This document shows, one piece after another, positions 1 to 8,548 of a stretch of 64,000 nt of DNA. Origin of the DNA: Pseudomonas sp. Seg1. Its GTDB lineage: Bacteria > Pseudomonadota > Gammaproteobacteria > Pseudomonadales > Pseudomonadaceae. A program made the translations under genes and the position numbers. Numbering within the stretch: the stretch's first letter is position 1; the number at the start of each line of letters is the position of its first letter. The notes beneath the pieces were generated by a model. It saw only the letters and a list, made by a program, of their open reading frames with translations, was not told the DNA's origin and ran no database searches. Location: the NCBI RefSeq assembly GCF_018326005.1, contig NZ_AP021903.1:4311501-4375500 (forward strand), read 5' to 3'.

Positions 1-89
1 ACAAGAAGTACTGGGAATCGGCTCAGGGCGGCTACCTGACTCAGGGTGAGCCGCGAGTGGCGAAGTTGTCGGGGACCATCGATTTCTAA
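1..89 (+). CDS. 3' end of an unidentified gene (partial)
   Basis: Reading from base 3, 28 codons run without a stop to TAA at 87-89; the product ends in LSGTIDF. The gene starts outside the window. I do not recognise the family from this fragment. The GC-rich codon use fits a real chromosomal gene. Confidence 0.5.
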   Translation, partial: KKYWESAQGGYLTQGEPRVAKLSGTIDF

Positions 90-100
90 AGCTGAAAAGC

Positions 101-275
101 CCCTCATCGGAACGCCGCCCGCCTACCCTTCTCCTACAGGAAGAGGGGAATGATCGAGGTGTTCTTGCAAGTTACACCGACTTGAAATATCGAGTCGTAC
201 TCAGGTTTTGAACGGCCCCGAATCAGCTCCCTTTCCCCCTCGCCCCCTTGGGGGAGAGGGTTGGGGTGAGGGGGT
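101..275. repeat. Dispersed palindromic repeat, family P (copy 1)
   Basis: This intergenic copy runs from CCCCTCATCGG to GGGTGAGGGGG, with CCCTCTCCC/GGGAGAGGG-type arms. The inner part (GAGGTGTTC, ACACCGACTTGAAATA, ACTCAGGTT) reappears at 40435-40627 (inverted) and in part at 53051-53122. No gene is visible between 90 and 418. Confidence 0.75.
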
Positions 276-320
276 AAATTTTAATACCGCCAAAACCTTC
301 CCGCCGAACACTTGAAAACA

Positions 321-346
321 GGCCCCACCGCCATGGGGCCTTTTTC
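321..346 (+). terminator. Rho-independent terminator
   Basis: Stem GGCCCCA (321-327) pairs with TGGGGCC (334-340) and is followed by TTTTT. It lies on the plus strand and probably ends transcription of the upstream partial gene. Confidence 0.75.
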
Positions 347-418
347 CGTCTGGCTGATCAACTGGCCACCCTCTCCTTCTGATCCATACTTGCTGCACAG
401 CAAACGGAGAACAGGCCC

Positions 419-1954
419 ATGAACCGCAGCGACGTCCTGATCATTGGCGCCGGCCCGACCGGCCTGGTGCTCGCCCTGTGGCTGAGCAAACTGGGCGTGC
501 AGGTGCGCATCATCGACAAAACCTCCGCCCCCGGCACCACCTCCCGGGCGCTGGCGGTGCAGGCGCGCACGCTGGAGCTGTACCGGCAACTGGATCTGGC
601 CGACACCATCGTGCGCAGCGGCCATCGCGTTGCGGCAGCCAATTTCTGGGTCAACGGTAAACCGGTCGCGCAACTGCCGCTCAATCGCATCGGCGAGGGC
701 CTGACACCTTATGCGTTCATCGAAATCTTCCCGCAGGACGAGCACGAACGACTGCTGATCGATCGGCTCGAAGACTATGGCGTAAGCGTCGAACGCAACA
801 CGACGCTGGAGAGTTTCGAGGAAACCGGCGACGGTCTCACCGTGCATTTACGCCTGCCCGATGGCGAACAGGAAATCTGCCAGGCCTGCTATCTGGCCGG
901 TTGTGACGGCGCGCGATCGGTGGTGCGCAAAACCCTCGACACCGGTTTCCCCGGTGGCACCTATCAACAGATTTTCTACGTGGCAGATGTGCAGGCCAGC
1001 GGGCCGGCGATGAATGGCGAGTTGCATCTGGATCTGGACGAAGCGGACTTTCTCGCGGTGTTCCCGCTGGCCGGAGCAGGCCGCGCACGGCTGATCGGCA
1101 CCGTACGCGACGAACGTGCGGAACGCGCCGAAACACTGGAGTTTTCCGACGTCAGCAGCCGCGCCATCGAGCACCTGAAAGTGCATATAGAAGAGGTCAA
1201 CTGGTTCTCCACCTATCGCGTGCATCACCGAGTGGCGGAGCATTTTCGCAGTGGTCGCGCGTTTCTGCTCGGCGACGCGGCCCACGTGCACAGCCCGGCG
1301 GGCGGTCAGGGCATGAATACCGGCATCGGCGATGCGATCAATCTGGCGTGGAAACTCGCCGCGGTTATCAGCGGTGGCGCCGAGACCCGACTGCTCGACA
1401 GCTACGAAACCGAACGCATCGCCTTCGCCCGGCGGTTGGTCTCCACCACCGACAAAGTCTTCAGTTTCGTCACCGCAGAGGGGCGCATGGCTGATCTGCT
1501 GCGCATGCGTGTGGCACCGTTTCTGATCCCGAAAATGGCCTCATTCGAAGCGAGTCGCGAATTCCTTTTCCGCACGGTGTCGCAAGTCACCCTCAACTAT
1601 CGCGGCATGTCGCTCAGCCAAGGCGTGGCCGGACACGTCCACGGCGGTGATCGCCTGCCGTGGGCGCATGACGGTGAAGGGGATAACTACGAGCCACTGC
1701 GCCAGCCTTGCTGGCAAGTGCATGTGTACGGCGACACCAGCGACGAGATGATCCACTGGTGCAACGAACATCACCTGCCGCTGCATGTGTTCGACTGGCG
1801 ACCGGCGTTTGAGACGGCAGGATTGGGGCGCAACGGCTTCTACCTGCTGCGCCCGGATACCTACGTGGCGATTGCCGATAACAGCGCGGATCCGAAGGTA
1901 ATCGAGCGCTACTTCCGTGATCACGGCATCCGGCCGTTCTTCAATTGCGCGTAA
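419..1954 (+). CDS. FAD-dependent aromatic-ring monooxygenase family protein
   Basis: 511 residues, the usual length for group A flavoprotein hydroxylases (FAD_binding_3, related to phenol and pentachlorophenol monooxygenases). The N-terminus carries the Rossmann ADP-binding motif GAGPTGLVLAL at residues 10-20. A CDGARSVVR stretch fits the family's conserved DG motif, and GDAAHVHSPAGGQGMNTG near residue 285 is the second FAD-binding (GD) motif. Such enzymes use NAD(P)H and O2 to hydroxylate a phenolic or related ring in the cytoplasm; the substrate cannot be read from sequence. An AACGGAGAAC ribosome site precedes the ATG. The gene stands alone, between a terminator and a REP pair, so context does not narrow its role. 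Confidence 0.85.
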   Translation: MNRSDVLIIGAGPTGLVLALWLSKLGVQVRIIDKTSAPGTTSRALAVQARTLELYRQLDLADTIVRSGHRVAAANFWVNGKPVAQLPLNRIGEGLTPYAFIEIFPQDEHERLLIDRLEDYGVSVERNTTLESFEETGDGLTVHLRLPDGEQEICQACYLAGCDGARSVVRKTLDTGFPGGTYQQIFYVADVQASGPAMNGELHLDLDEADFLAVFPLAGAGRARLIGTVRDERAERAETLEFSDVSSRAIEHLKVHIEEVNWFSTYRVHHRVAEHFRSGRAFLLGDAAHVHSPAGGQGMNTGIGDAINLAWKLAAVISGGAETRLLDSYETERIAFARRLVSTTDKVFSFVTAEGRMADLLRMRVAPFLIPKMASFEASREFLFRTVSQVTLNYRGMSLSQGVAGHVHGGDRLPWAHDGEGDNYEPLRQPCWQVHVYGDTSDEMIHWCNEHHLPLHVFDWRPAFETAGLGRNGFYLLRPDTYVAIADNSADPKVIERYFRDHGIRPFFNCA

Positions 1955-1973
1955 CCAAAGAACAACATAGAAA

Positions 1974-2067
1974 CCTGTGGGAGCTGGCTTGCCAGCGATA
2001 GCGGTGGCTCAGTCAACATTGATTTTGAATGTGCTGGCCTCATCGCTGGCAAGCCAGCTCCCACAGG
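1974..2067. repeat. REP pair (BIME-like inverted repeat)
   Basis: CCTGTGGGAGCTGGCTTGCC and its reverse complement face each other around a spacer of about 45 bp. It sits between the monooxygenase and hemB and probably forms the transcript end for both converging genes. Confidence 0.9.
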
Positions 2068-2082
2068 GTTACACGATGAGGC

Positions 2083-3057
2083 CTAGATCCCGGCCAGGGC
2101 CAGATCCATCGCAAAGTAAGTGAAGATCAGATCCGCACCCGCACGCTTGATCGCGCCCAGGCTTTCACGCACCACACGATCCTCATCAATCGCCCCGGCC
2201 TGTGCGCCGAACTTGATCATCGCGTACTCACCGCTGACCTGGTACGCCGCCAGCGGCAGGTTCGAGGCCTCGCGAATATCGCGGATGATGTCGAGGTAGG
2301 CGCCGGCCGGTTTGACCATCAGCGAATCAGCGCCTTCCTGCTCGTCGAGCAGCGATTCGCGCAGGGCTTCACGGCGGTTCATCGGGTTCATCTGATAGCT
2401 TTTGCGGTCGCCCTTCAGCGCGCTGCCACCGGCCTCGCGGAACGGGCCGTAGAGCGCCGAAGCGAACTTGGTCGAATAGGCCATGATCGGAATCTGGGTA
2501 AAACCGGCCGCATCGAGTGCCTGACGAATCGCCCGTACCTGACCGTCCATTGCCGCCGACGGCGCAATCACGTCAGCGCCGGCACGAGCCGCTGCCACAG
2601 CCTGTTTGCCGAGATTGATCAGAGTCTGGTCGTTGTCGACTTCATGGTTGTGCATCACGCCGCAATGGCCATGATCGGTGTACTCGCAGAAGCAGGTGTC
2701 GGACATCACGATCATTTCCGGCACGGCATCCTTGGCGATCCGCGACATGCGCGAGACCAGGCCATTTTCACGCCAGGTGTCGCTGCCATTGCTGTCCAGA
2801 TGATGGGACACGCCGAAGGTCATCACCGACTTGATGCCGGCGCGAGCATAACGCTCGATCTCACTGGCCAGTTTGCGCTCGGGAATGCGCATCACGCCGG
2901 GCATGCTCTTGATCGGCACGAAGTCATCGATCTCTTCTTCGACGAAAATCGGCAGCACCAGATCATTCAGACTGAACTCGTTTTCCTGGAACAGACTGCG
3001 CAGGCTCGCATTGCGGCGCAGACGGCGGGGACGTGCTTCGGGGAACTGACTGGACAT
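2083..3057 (-). CDS. hemB: Delta-aminolevulinic acid dehydratase (porphobilinogen synthase), zinc-type
   Basis: Condenses two 5-aminolevulinate molecules into porphobilinogen in tetrapyrrole and heme synthesis, in the cytoplasm. The ATG at 3057 has an AGGAAAG site just upstream and gives 324 residues, the same length as the E. coli enzyme; an ATG seven codons earlier is less likely. The Schiff-base lysines are in MAYSTKFAS (K197) and MVKPAGAY (K249). The metal loop is [14 protein letters not shown], with Cys122, Cys124 and Cys132, which is the zinc-binding form seen in E. coli. The P. aeruginosa enzyme, as I know it, has aspartates there and works with magnesium. Many fluorescent pseudomonads carry a second, magnesium-type hemB elsewhere, so this may be a paralogue; that copy is not in this window. 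Confidence 0.95.
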   Translation of the reverse strand: MSSQFPEARPRRLRRNASLRSLFQENEFSLNDLVLPIFVEEEIDDFVPIKSMPGVMRIPERKLASEIERYARAGIKSVMTFGVSHHLDSNGSDTWRENGLVSRMSRIAKDAVPEMIVMSDTCFCEYTDHGHCGVMHNHEVDNDQTLINLGKQAVAAARAGADVIAPSAAMDGQVRAIRQALDAAGFTQIPIMAYSTKFASALYGPFREAGGSALKGDRKSYQMNPMNRREALRESLLDEQEGADSLMVKPAGAYLDIIRDIREASNLPLAAYQVSGEYAMIKFGAQAGAIDEDRVVRESLGAIKRAGADLIFTYFAMDLALAGI

Positions 3058-3194
3058 GGGGCTTTCCTGAAAACGCAAGATGAGACGAAAGTCGTAGGGG
3101 GCGAAGCTTATGCCTTGCGAGGGTTGGCGTACAAACCTGGATCAATCAAGAGTGCATTACTGAGCGCGCAACAATCCTCCAGACCACCATAAAA

Positions 3195-3288
3195 CCCTGT
3201 GGGAGCTGGCTTGCCAGCGATGGCGGTGGGTCAGTCAACATGGATGTCGACTTGCCGGCCTCATCGCTGGCAAGCCAGCTCCCACAGA
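3195..3288. repeat. REP pair (BIME-like inverted repeat)
   Basis: CCCTGTGGGAGCTGGCTTGC and its inverted partner with about 45 bp between, located between the hemB start and the 3' end of the glutathione transferase gene. Confidence 0.9.
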
Positions 3289-3300
3289 GTCATGTGTCAT

Positions 3301-3999
3301 TCAAGCAGGAATGGTCAGGCCTCGGGTGACCGCCGGCCGCGCCAGGAAGTGCTCGAGCACACGAGTCACATTGGGGAAGTTGCTGATGCCCACCAGATCG
3401 CCCGCTTCATAAAAACCAATCAAATTGCGCACCCACGGAAACGTCGCGATGTCGGCAATGGTGTAACGCTCGCCCATGATCCAGTCGCGGCCTTCCAGGC
3501 GTGTGTCGAGCACCTTCAGCAGACGTTTGCTTTCGTCGACGTAGCGGTCACGCGGGCGCTTGTCCTCGTAGTCCTTACCAGCGAACTTGTTGAAGAAACC
3601 GAGCTGGCCGAACATCGGGCCGATACCGCCCATCTGGAACATCAGCCACTGAATGGTTTCGTAACGCAGCGCCCCCTCCTGGGCCAGCAACTGGCCGCTT
3701 TTGTCCGCCAGATAAATCAGGATGGCGCCGGACTCGAACAGCGGCAGCGGCTGATCTTCAGGGCCATGAGGGTCGAGGATCGCCGGGATCTTGTTGTTCG
3801 GGTTCAGCGACAGGAATTCCGGGGACAACTGGTCATTGGTGTCGAAACCGACACGGTGCGGCTCGTACGGCAGGCCGATCTCTTCAAGCATGATCGAGAC
3901 CTTGACGCCGTTGGGGGTCGGCAGGGAATAGAGCTGAATCCAGTCAGGGTACTGCGCCGGCCATTTCTGGGTGATCGGGAACGCGGACAGATCGGTCAT
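3301..3999 (-). CDS. Glutathione S-transferase family protein, YfcG/Nu-class-like
   Basis: The ATG at 3999 gives 232 residues (an ATG three codons upstream, at 4008, is possible; the longer open frame to 4092 runs into a repeat). The thioredoxin-fold N-domain begins with YSLPTPNGVKVSIMLEE and contains NPNNKIPAILDP and LFESGAILIYLAD, the glutathione-binding cis-Pro and SGAI motifs of the YfcG/YghU group. The helical C-domain contains GGIGPMFGQ and YTIADIATFPWV. Family members have disulfide-bond reductase activity with glutathione in the cytoplasm; the physiological substrate is unknown. It has its own intergenic regions on both sides, so it is probably transcribed alone. Confidence 0.9.
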   Translation of the reverse strand: MTDLSAFPITQKWPAQYPDWIQLYSLPTPNGVKVSIMLEEIGLPYEPHRVGFDTNDQLSPEFLSLNPNNKIPAILDPHGPEDQPLPLFESGAILIYLADKSGQLLAQEGALRYETIQWLMFQMGGIGPMFGQLGFFNKFAGKDYEDKRPRDRYVDESKRLLKVLDTRLEGRDWIMGERYTIADIATFPWVRNLIGFYEAGDLVGISNFPNVTRVLEHFLARPAVTRGLTIPA

Positions 4000-4037
4000 G
4001 GGAAGCATCCAGTCACAAATTAAAGGCTGATCATAAT

Positions 4038-4121
4038 GTAGGGGCTGCCGAAGGCTGCGATCTTTTGATTTTGACCTTTGAAGCAAGATCAAAAGGTCGC
4101 AGCCTGCGGCAGCGTCTACAG
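4038..4121. repeat. Intergenic inverted repeat (GCTGCGATCTTTTGAT type)
   Basis: GGCTGCGATCTTTTGAT and ATCAAAAGGTCGCAGCC are near-perfect inverted arms about 15 bp apart, with outer arms GTAGGGGCTGCCG / CGGCAGCGTCTAC. Fragments of the same unit occur near 31500, 31925 and 47470. Confidence 0.8.
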
Positions 4122-4344
4122 GAACCGTAACATTCAGTGATTAATCTCCTCCGCAAGCCGATCCAGGTTGCCGTTAGAGTGCCGCGCACGCTTGCGGATC
4201 GAACCAAAAGGGCCTCAGGGGACTCTGAGCTATGCCCTTGTTGCAGAGGAAGCGCTTCACGACATGGAAACCACCCGGTGCTGGGAGCCCGTGGTGCAAA
4301 GGTTTGTCAGCCTTAATCGAACACGCTGAAGACTCTTTTATTTC

Positions 4345-5019
4345 ATGACGAACCTTATGCGTTTCGCCAAACGTTTCAAACATCGCGCGTATGTGGCCCT
4401 GCCCTCCCTGTTGGCGGTCAGCGCGCTGTTCCTGTCGCTGGAATCCAGCGAAAGCCGTGCCCAAACGGTGGACGGCACCCAGACGTTGGTGTTCCTGCGT
4501 CACGCGGAAAAACCCGAAGGCGGTCTCGGCCAGCTCAATTGCCAAGGCCTGAACCGGGCCATCGACCTGTCGACGCTGCTGCCGGAAAAATTCGGCAAGG
4601 CCGATTATGTGTTCGCCGCCAACCCGACACGCAATGTCGAGGAAGGCGAGCTGGACAACTCCTACAGCTATATTCGCCCGCTGATGACCATCAGCCCGGC
4701 CGCAATCAAGCTCGGCCTGCCGGTGAATATCGAGTTCTCGGCCAACGACACCAGCGATCTGGCGCGCGAACTGCTCGAAGACAAGTACCACAACTCGACG
4801 ATCTACACTGCCTGGTCTCACGGTTATCTGCCGGAACTGATCAACAAGGTTGCGGGTAACGCGGTCGGCAAGAAACAGAACATCACCGATGACTGGGCGG
4901 GCAACGACTTCGATTCGCTGTATGTGCTGACCCTGACGTGGCACAACGGCAAGGCCAGCCTGCAGAGCCACAGCTACAAGCAGGGGCTGGATAATGGCAA
5001 GGCGACCTGCCCGACCTGA
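4345..5019 (+). CDS. Secreted histidine phosphatase (phosphoglycerate mutase-like) superfamily protein
   Basis: 224 residues. A basic start followed by a hydrophobic stretch (about residues 16-33) and an SRAQT end looks like a signal peptide or membrane anchor, so the enzyme probably acts in the periplasm. The catalytic signature of the branch is LVFLRHAEKPEGG (RH at 52-53; the His is the phospho-acceptor). A later AWSHGYLPEL supplies a second histidine typical of the superfamily. The overall fold resembles short SixA/phosphatase-like members; the substrate is unknown. Intergenic repeats lie on both sides, so it is a single gene. Confidence 0.75.
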   Translation: MTNLMRFAKRFKHRAYVALPSLLAVSALFLSLESSESRAQTVDGTQTLVFLRHAEKPEGGLGQLNCQGLNRAIDLSTLLPEKFGKADYVFAANPTRNVEEGELDNSYSYIRPLMTISPAAIKLGLPVNIEFSANDTSDLARELLEDKYHNSTIYTAWSHGYLPELINKVAGNAVGKKQNITDDWAGNDFDSLYVLTLTWHNGKASLQSHSYKQGLDNGKATCPT

Positions 5020-5040
5020 GTTTTTTGCTGTCAGTCAGGG

Positions 5041-5133
5041 CCTCATCGCTGGCAAGCCAGTTCCCACAGCGTTTTGTGGTGACCGCCACTATGGGCATCA
5101 CTCAAGACCTGTGGGAGCTGGCTTGCCAGCGAA
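5041..5133. repeat. REP pair (BIME-like, outward arrangement)
   Basis: CATCGCTGGCAAGCCAG at 5043 and CTGGCTTGCCAGCGA at 5118, in the opposite order to most pairs of this window. It sits between converging genes. Confidence 0.85.
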
Positions 5134-5151
5134 GGGCCAGTCAATACGCCA

Positions 5152-6255
5152 TCAACCCGGTTGACTCAGCCGCTTCCGCAGGTACTCAAGTACCGCCCCG
5201 CGCTCCCCCGCGAACTCGATCCGCCCACCCTTCTTCTCGCGTTGAAACGCATACATCGGGTCGTAATATTCGCGCAGCAAGCCTTCGATCCAGCCCCGGT
5301 GCAAATCCACAGCACCACTGCGGCCCTGCTCGGCCAGAGCGTCTTCCATCAGGATCAGCATCCGTCGATGGCGCTCGCCGCCGAGACGTTTCTGCACGTT
5401 GTTCAAACTGTCCAGCAAGCGCTCGGCAAACAGGGCAAAACCCTGCTCGCCATGCACCAGCGAAAACTCCGCAGACAGATCCACCACATAATCACGCAGG
5501 ATCCGCTCGACACGATCGTCAAAGCGATCCTCCAGCCAGACCATCGGATACTGCTGCATGCCCTGATACAGCGGCAACGGCAAGGCACAACTACCGACGA
5601 CCCGGCTCTCGTCCTCCAACACGAACTGGCCGATACCGGCATCGCGCTTCTTCAGAATGTCGATGGCCAGGCGGTTTTCAAAATCGATGTTCGACGGCTG
5701 CCCGGTGGCTCGTTTGCCGAAGCTTGAGCCGCGATGATTGGCGTGACCTTCGAGGTCCAGCCCGTTGCGCAATTGCACCAGCACTTCGGTCTTGCCCGTG
5801 CCGGTCATGCCGCCCAGCAAGACGAAATCGCACTGGGCGATGGCCTGCTCAAGCGTGTCGATCAGGAAGCTGCGCATCGCCTTGTAACCACCGCCGATGC
5901 GCGGGTAATCGATGCCCGCCTCGTCACGCAGCCACTGTTGAGTGATCTGCGAACGCAAGCCGCCACGAAAACAATAAATGAAGCCCTCGGGGTGAGCCCG
6001 GGCGAACTCGGCCCAGGCCTGGATGCGCTCGGCTTTCACCGTGCCAGACACCAGTTGATGCCCCAGTTCGATGGCGGCGTGCTGCCCGTGCTGTTTGTAA
6101 CAAGTGCCGATCCTCTGCCGCTCGCTGTCATTCATCAGCGGCAGATTGACCACGCCGGGGAACGCGCCTTTGTGAAACTCGACCGGCGCGCGGGCGTCCA
6201 TCAGCGGTCGGTCGTTGAGGAAAATATCGCGGTAATCGGTGCAGTCGCGGAACAT
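5152..6255 (-). CDS. mnmH: tRNA 2-selenouridine synthase
   Basis: 367 residues. It replaces the sulfur of 2-thiouridine at the wobble position of certain tRNAs with selenium, by way of a geranylated intermediate, using selenophosphate from SelD. The N-terminal rhodanese domain (about 1-125) carries [12 protein letters not shown] with the catalytic Cys95. A P-loop domain follows, with [12 protein letters not shown] (about 148-159). The ATG at 6255 shares one base with the selD stop (TGATG), showing translational coupling; an upstream TTG is less likely. The gene is also called selU or ybbB. Confidence 0.95.
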   Translation of the reverse strand: MFRDCTDYRDIFLNDRPLMDARAPVEFHKGAFPGVVNLPLMNDSERQRIGTCYKQHGQHAAIELGHQLVSGTVKAERIQAWAEFARAHPEGFIYCFRGGLRSQITQQWLRDEAGIDYPRIGGGYKAMRSFLIDTLEQAIAQCDFVLLGGMTGTGKTEVLVQLRNGLDLEGHANHRGSSFGKRATGQPSNIDFENRLAIDILKKRDAGIGQFVLEDESRVVGSCALPLPLYQGMQQYPMVWLEDRFDDRVERILRDYVVDLSAEFSLVHGEQGFALFAERLLDSLNNVQKRLGGERHRRMLILMEDALAEQGRSGAVDLHRGWIEGLLREYYDPMYAFQREKKGGRIEFAGERGAVLEYLRKRLSQPG

Positions 6256-7289
6256 CAAATCACCTCGACTGCGTTCGTCTGTCGCTCGACCAGTTCACCG
6301 ATTGGCGCAAGCTTCAAGCCCAGTTCTTCGGCCAGGACAAGAAACTCGTCATTGCCTTCAGGGGTAACGGCAATGAGCAGACCGCCACTGGTTTGCGGGT
6401 CGCAGAGCACGCGTTTGTGCAGTTCTTGCACGCGACCGACCTTGGACGAATAACTGTCGAAATTGCGCAACGTACCGCCAGGCACACAGCCCTGATCGAG
6501 GTAGTACTCGACGCTGTCCAGACGCGGCACCCGGTCGTAAGCAATACGGGCAGTGAGTTTACTGCCGTCCGCCATTTCCACCAGATGCCCGAGCAGGCCG
6601 AAACCGGTGACGTCGGTCATTGCAGTGACGCCGGCGAGTTTGCCGAAGCGACTGCCGGGTTTGTTCAGGGTGCACATCCAGTCGCGGGCGACGCCAACAT
6701 CGCTGTGGCGCAATTTGCCCTTTTTCTCCGCCGTGGTGAGGATGCCGATGCCCAGCGGTTTGGTCAGGTACAACAGGCAACCGGCGGTCGCAGTGTCATT
6801 GCGTTTCATGTGGCGCTTTTCCACCAGACCGGTGACGGCGAGGCCGAAAATCGGTTCCGGCGCATCGATCGAGTGCCCACCCGCCAACGGAATGCCCGCC
6901 GCATCACACACCGCGCGACCGCCACGAATCACTTCCCGCGCCACCTCCGGCGCCAACACGTTGACCGGCCAGCCGAGGATCGCAATCGCCATCAACGGGT
7001 CGCCGCCCATGGCGTAAATGTCGCTGATCGCGTTGGTCGCAGCGATGCGGCCGAAGTCGAACGGATCGTCGACGATCGGCATAAAGAAATCGGTGGTCGA
7101 CACCACACCGCGCTCGGCATCGATCTCGTACACCGCCGCGTCATCACGCGAGGCATTGCCGACCCACAGTTTCGGATCAAGATTCTGCGCCCCGCTACCG
7201 GCCAGAATCACCTCCAGCACCTGCGGGGAAATCTTGCAGCCGCAACCGGCACCGTGGCTGTATTGGGTCAGACGAATCGGCTCGCTCAT
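6255..7289 (-). CDS. selD: Selenide, water dikinase (selenophosphate synthetase)
   Basis: Makes selenophosphate from selenide and ATP. The ATG at 7289 gives 344 residues beginning [19 protein letters not shown], which matches the E. coli start with the catalytic Cys17/Cys19 and the following Lys; the open frame extends further upstream to 7382 but without homology. Other family motifs are [30 protein letters not shown] and [15 protein letters not shown]. It is coupled to mnmH. No selA, selB or selC is in the window, so here the visible use of selenophosphate is tRNA selenation. Confidence 0.97.
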   Translation of the reverse strand: MSEPIRLTQYSHGAGCGCKISPQVLEVILAGSGAQNLDPKLWVGNASRDDAAVYEIDAERGVVSTTDFFMPIVDDPFDFGRIAATNAISDIYAMGGDPLMAIAILGWPVNVLAPEVAREVIRGGRAVCDAAGIPLAGGHSIDAPEPIFGLAVTGLVEKRHMKRNDTATAGCLLYLTKPLGIGILTTAEKKGKLRHSDVGVARDWMCTLNKPGSRFGKLAGVTAMTDVTGFGLLGHLVEMADGSKLTARIAYDRVPRLDSVEYYLDQGCVPGGTLRNFDSYSSKVGRVQELHKRVLCDPQTSGGLLIAVTPEGNDEFLVLAEELGLKLAPIGELVERQTNAVEVI

Positions 7290-7417
7290 GGGGGCAGTCT
7301 CAGGCTGGGGAATGGGGCGAATTCTAGCAGAGCGCAGGAAAGCTGATTTTTGCGCTGAATGCCAAGGCACCTTCGCGAGCAACTGGCTGCCCTATCGCTC
7401 ACTGAGCTGCATAACTT

Positions 7418-8548
7418 TCATGCACGACGCTTGCCGGTTGATGATGTTTTTTGGACCTCGGCAAAGATCTCGGTAATGGGTCGTCGCGGCTGGCGTTTTT
7501 GTATCTGGCGCACCTGCTCACTCAAGCGCAGCAACTCCTCACTTGGTTTGGCCCATTGATCTTCCGGCAGCGGCTCCGACCATTCGCGCATGGATTCGGG
7601 TAACGTCTGCTTGCCAATCCTTTCGAGGCGCCGCACTTCCCATTCAACGAGGTGGTTGGGAATCGTCCACAGAGTCATGACGTGATACAGGTACCAGAAA
7701 AACCCTGACAGCCGAGTACGCGAACCGTCGCGGATCTGCTGGTGCATGCGTGCGCGGGTGTTGCGAAACGTGTGCAGGCCTTCGTGAGGCGGGTCGTCGG
7801 GGCCTTGCAGGTCTTGCAGGTCCTGAATCGATTTGAGGTCGTTGACCTCGTATTCCATGTAGCCGCGAATGGCTTCCCAATGGCTGATGGCGAGTGGCAG
7901 CCCGGCGCAGGGAAATTCGAGGCTGGTGAGGGTTTCGCCGTGGTAGAAACCAATGCCCATACCGTATTGGCGGTGGATGCCGTATTGGGTCGCGCCTTGG
8001 GCTTCGATGATCCAGGCGGAGAGGGATTCCCAGGGGACGAAGACGGGTTCGGTTTCGCCTTCGGGCATGAAGCAGACTTCGCGGCGTTGGCGGTTGAAGC
8101 GGGTCGGGATGATTGAGGCGCGTTTTTTGTGGTTGTGGTGCCAGACGCAAAGGCCGATGAGTAAGGCAAGAAAGCCCGTTATTAACGCTAGTTCGTATGA
8201 CGCGAGAAAAACGCCCTCAATAACTTCTCTGATGAACTCCCATCCGTCCCCGAACAGGAGCGCAAGCAATCCTCCGACAAGTGGATATAGGAGTGCGATC
8301 ATGACGGTGCCAGTGAATGGCCCGCCCAATATCACTTGCCATGAGAACACCTGCGGTGATCCGAACCCAAAGTCCATATACACATCGTTCAGTTCTCCGA
8401 TATGTGGCCCATAGGGTGGTGTTGCTGTGGGCAATGGCAGTGGTGCGAGATAGGTAATCTTCCCGCTCACAAATGACTCAATGCCGCCTGCTTTTCCGGG
8501 CTGATCAAACTGCGGCATATTGATAGGTATGTTGTGATTACTCAGCAT
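7418..8548 (-). CDS. T6SS-linked membrane protein, immunity or accessory candidate (DUF6708-like)
   Basis: 376 residues from the ATG at 8548, which overlaps the 3' end of the effector gene by 11 bases. The N-terminal third has two strongly hydrophobic stretches (about 85-110 and 125-150, including ALITGFLALLIGLCVW), followed by a soluble domain with many Trp and Tyr residues. I am not certain of the family; it resembles DUF6708 proteins found beside VgrG effectors. The last gene of a vgrG-tap-effector operon is usually the immunity gene, and a membrane protein would fit a pore-forming VasX-type toxin. It could also be a second effector part. Codon use is GC-poorer towards its start than in vgrG. 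Confidence 0.55.
   Translation of the reverse strand: MLSNHNIPINMPQFDQPGKAGGIESFVSGKITYLAPLPLPTATPPYGPHIGELNDVYMDFGFGSPQVFSWQVILGGPFTGTVMIALLYPLVGGLLALLFGDGWEFIREVIEGVFLASYELALITGFLALLIGLCVWHHNHKKRASIIPTRFNRQRREVCFMPEGETEPVFVPWESLSAWIIEAQGATQYGIHRQYGMGIGFYHGETLTSLEFPCAGLPLAISHWEAIRGYMEYEVNDLKSIQDLQDLQGPDDPPHEGLHTFRNTRARMHQQIRDGSRTRLSGFFWYLYHVMTLWTIPNHLVEWEVRRLERIGKQTLPESMREWSEPLPEDQWAKPSEELLRLSEQVRQIQKRQPRRPITEIFAEVQKTSSTGKRRA

Noticed and set aside
4174..4971. A 265-codon minus-strand frame over the histidine phosphatase gene.
   Set aside because: The plus frame has the RHAEKP motif and a signal peptide; the minus frame has no family features.
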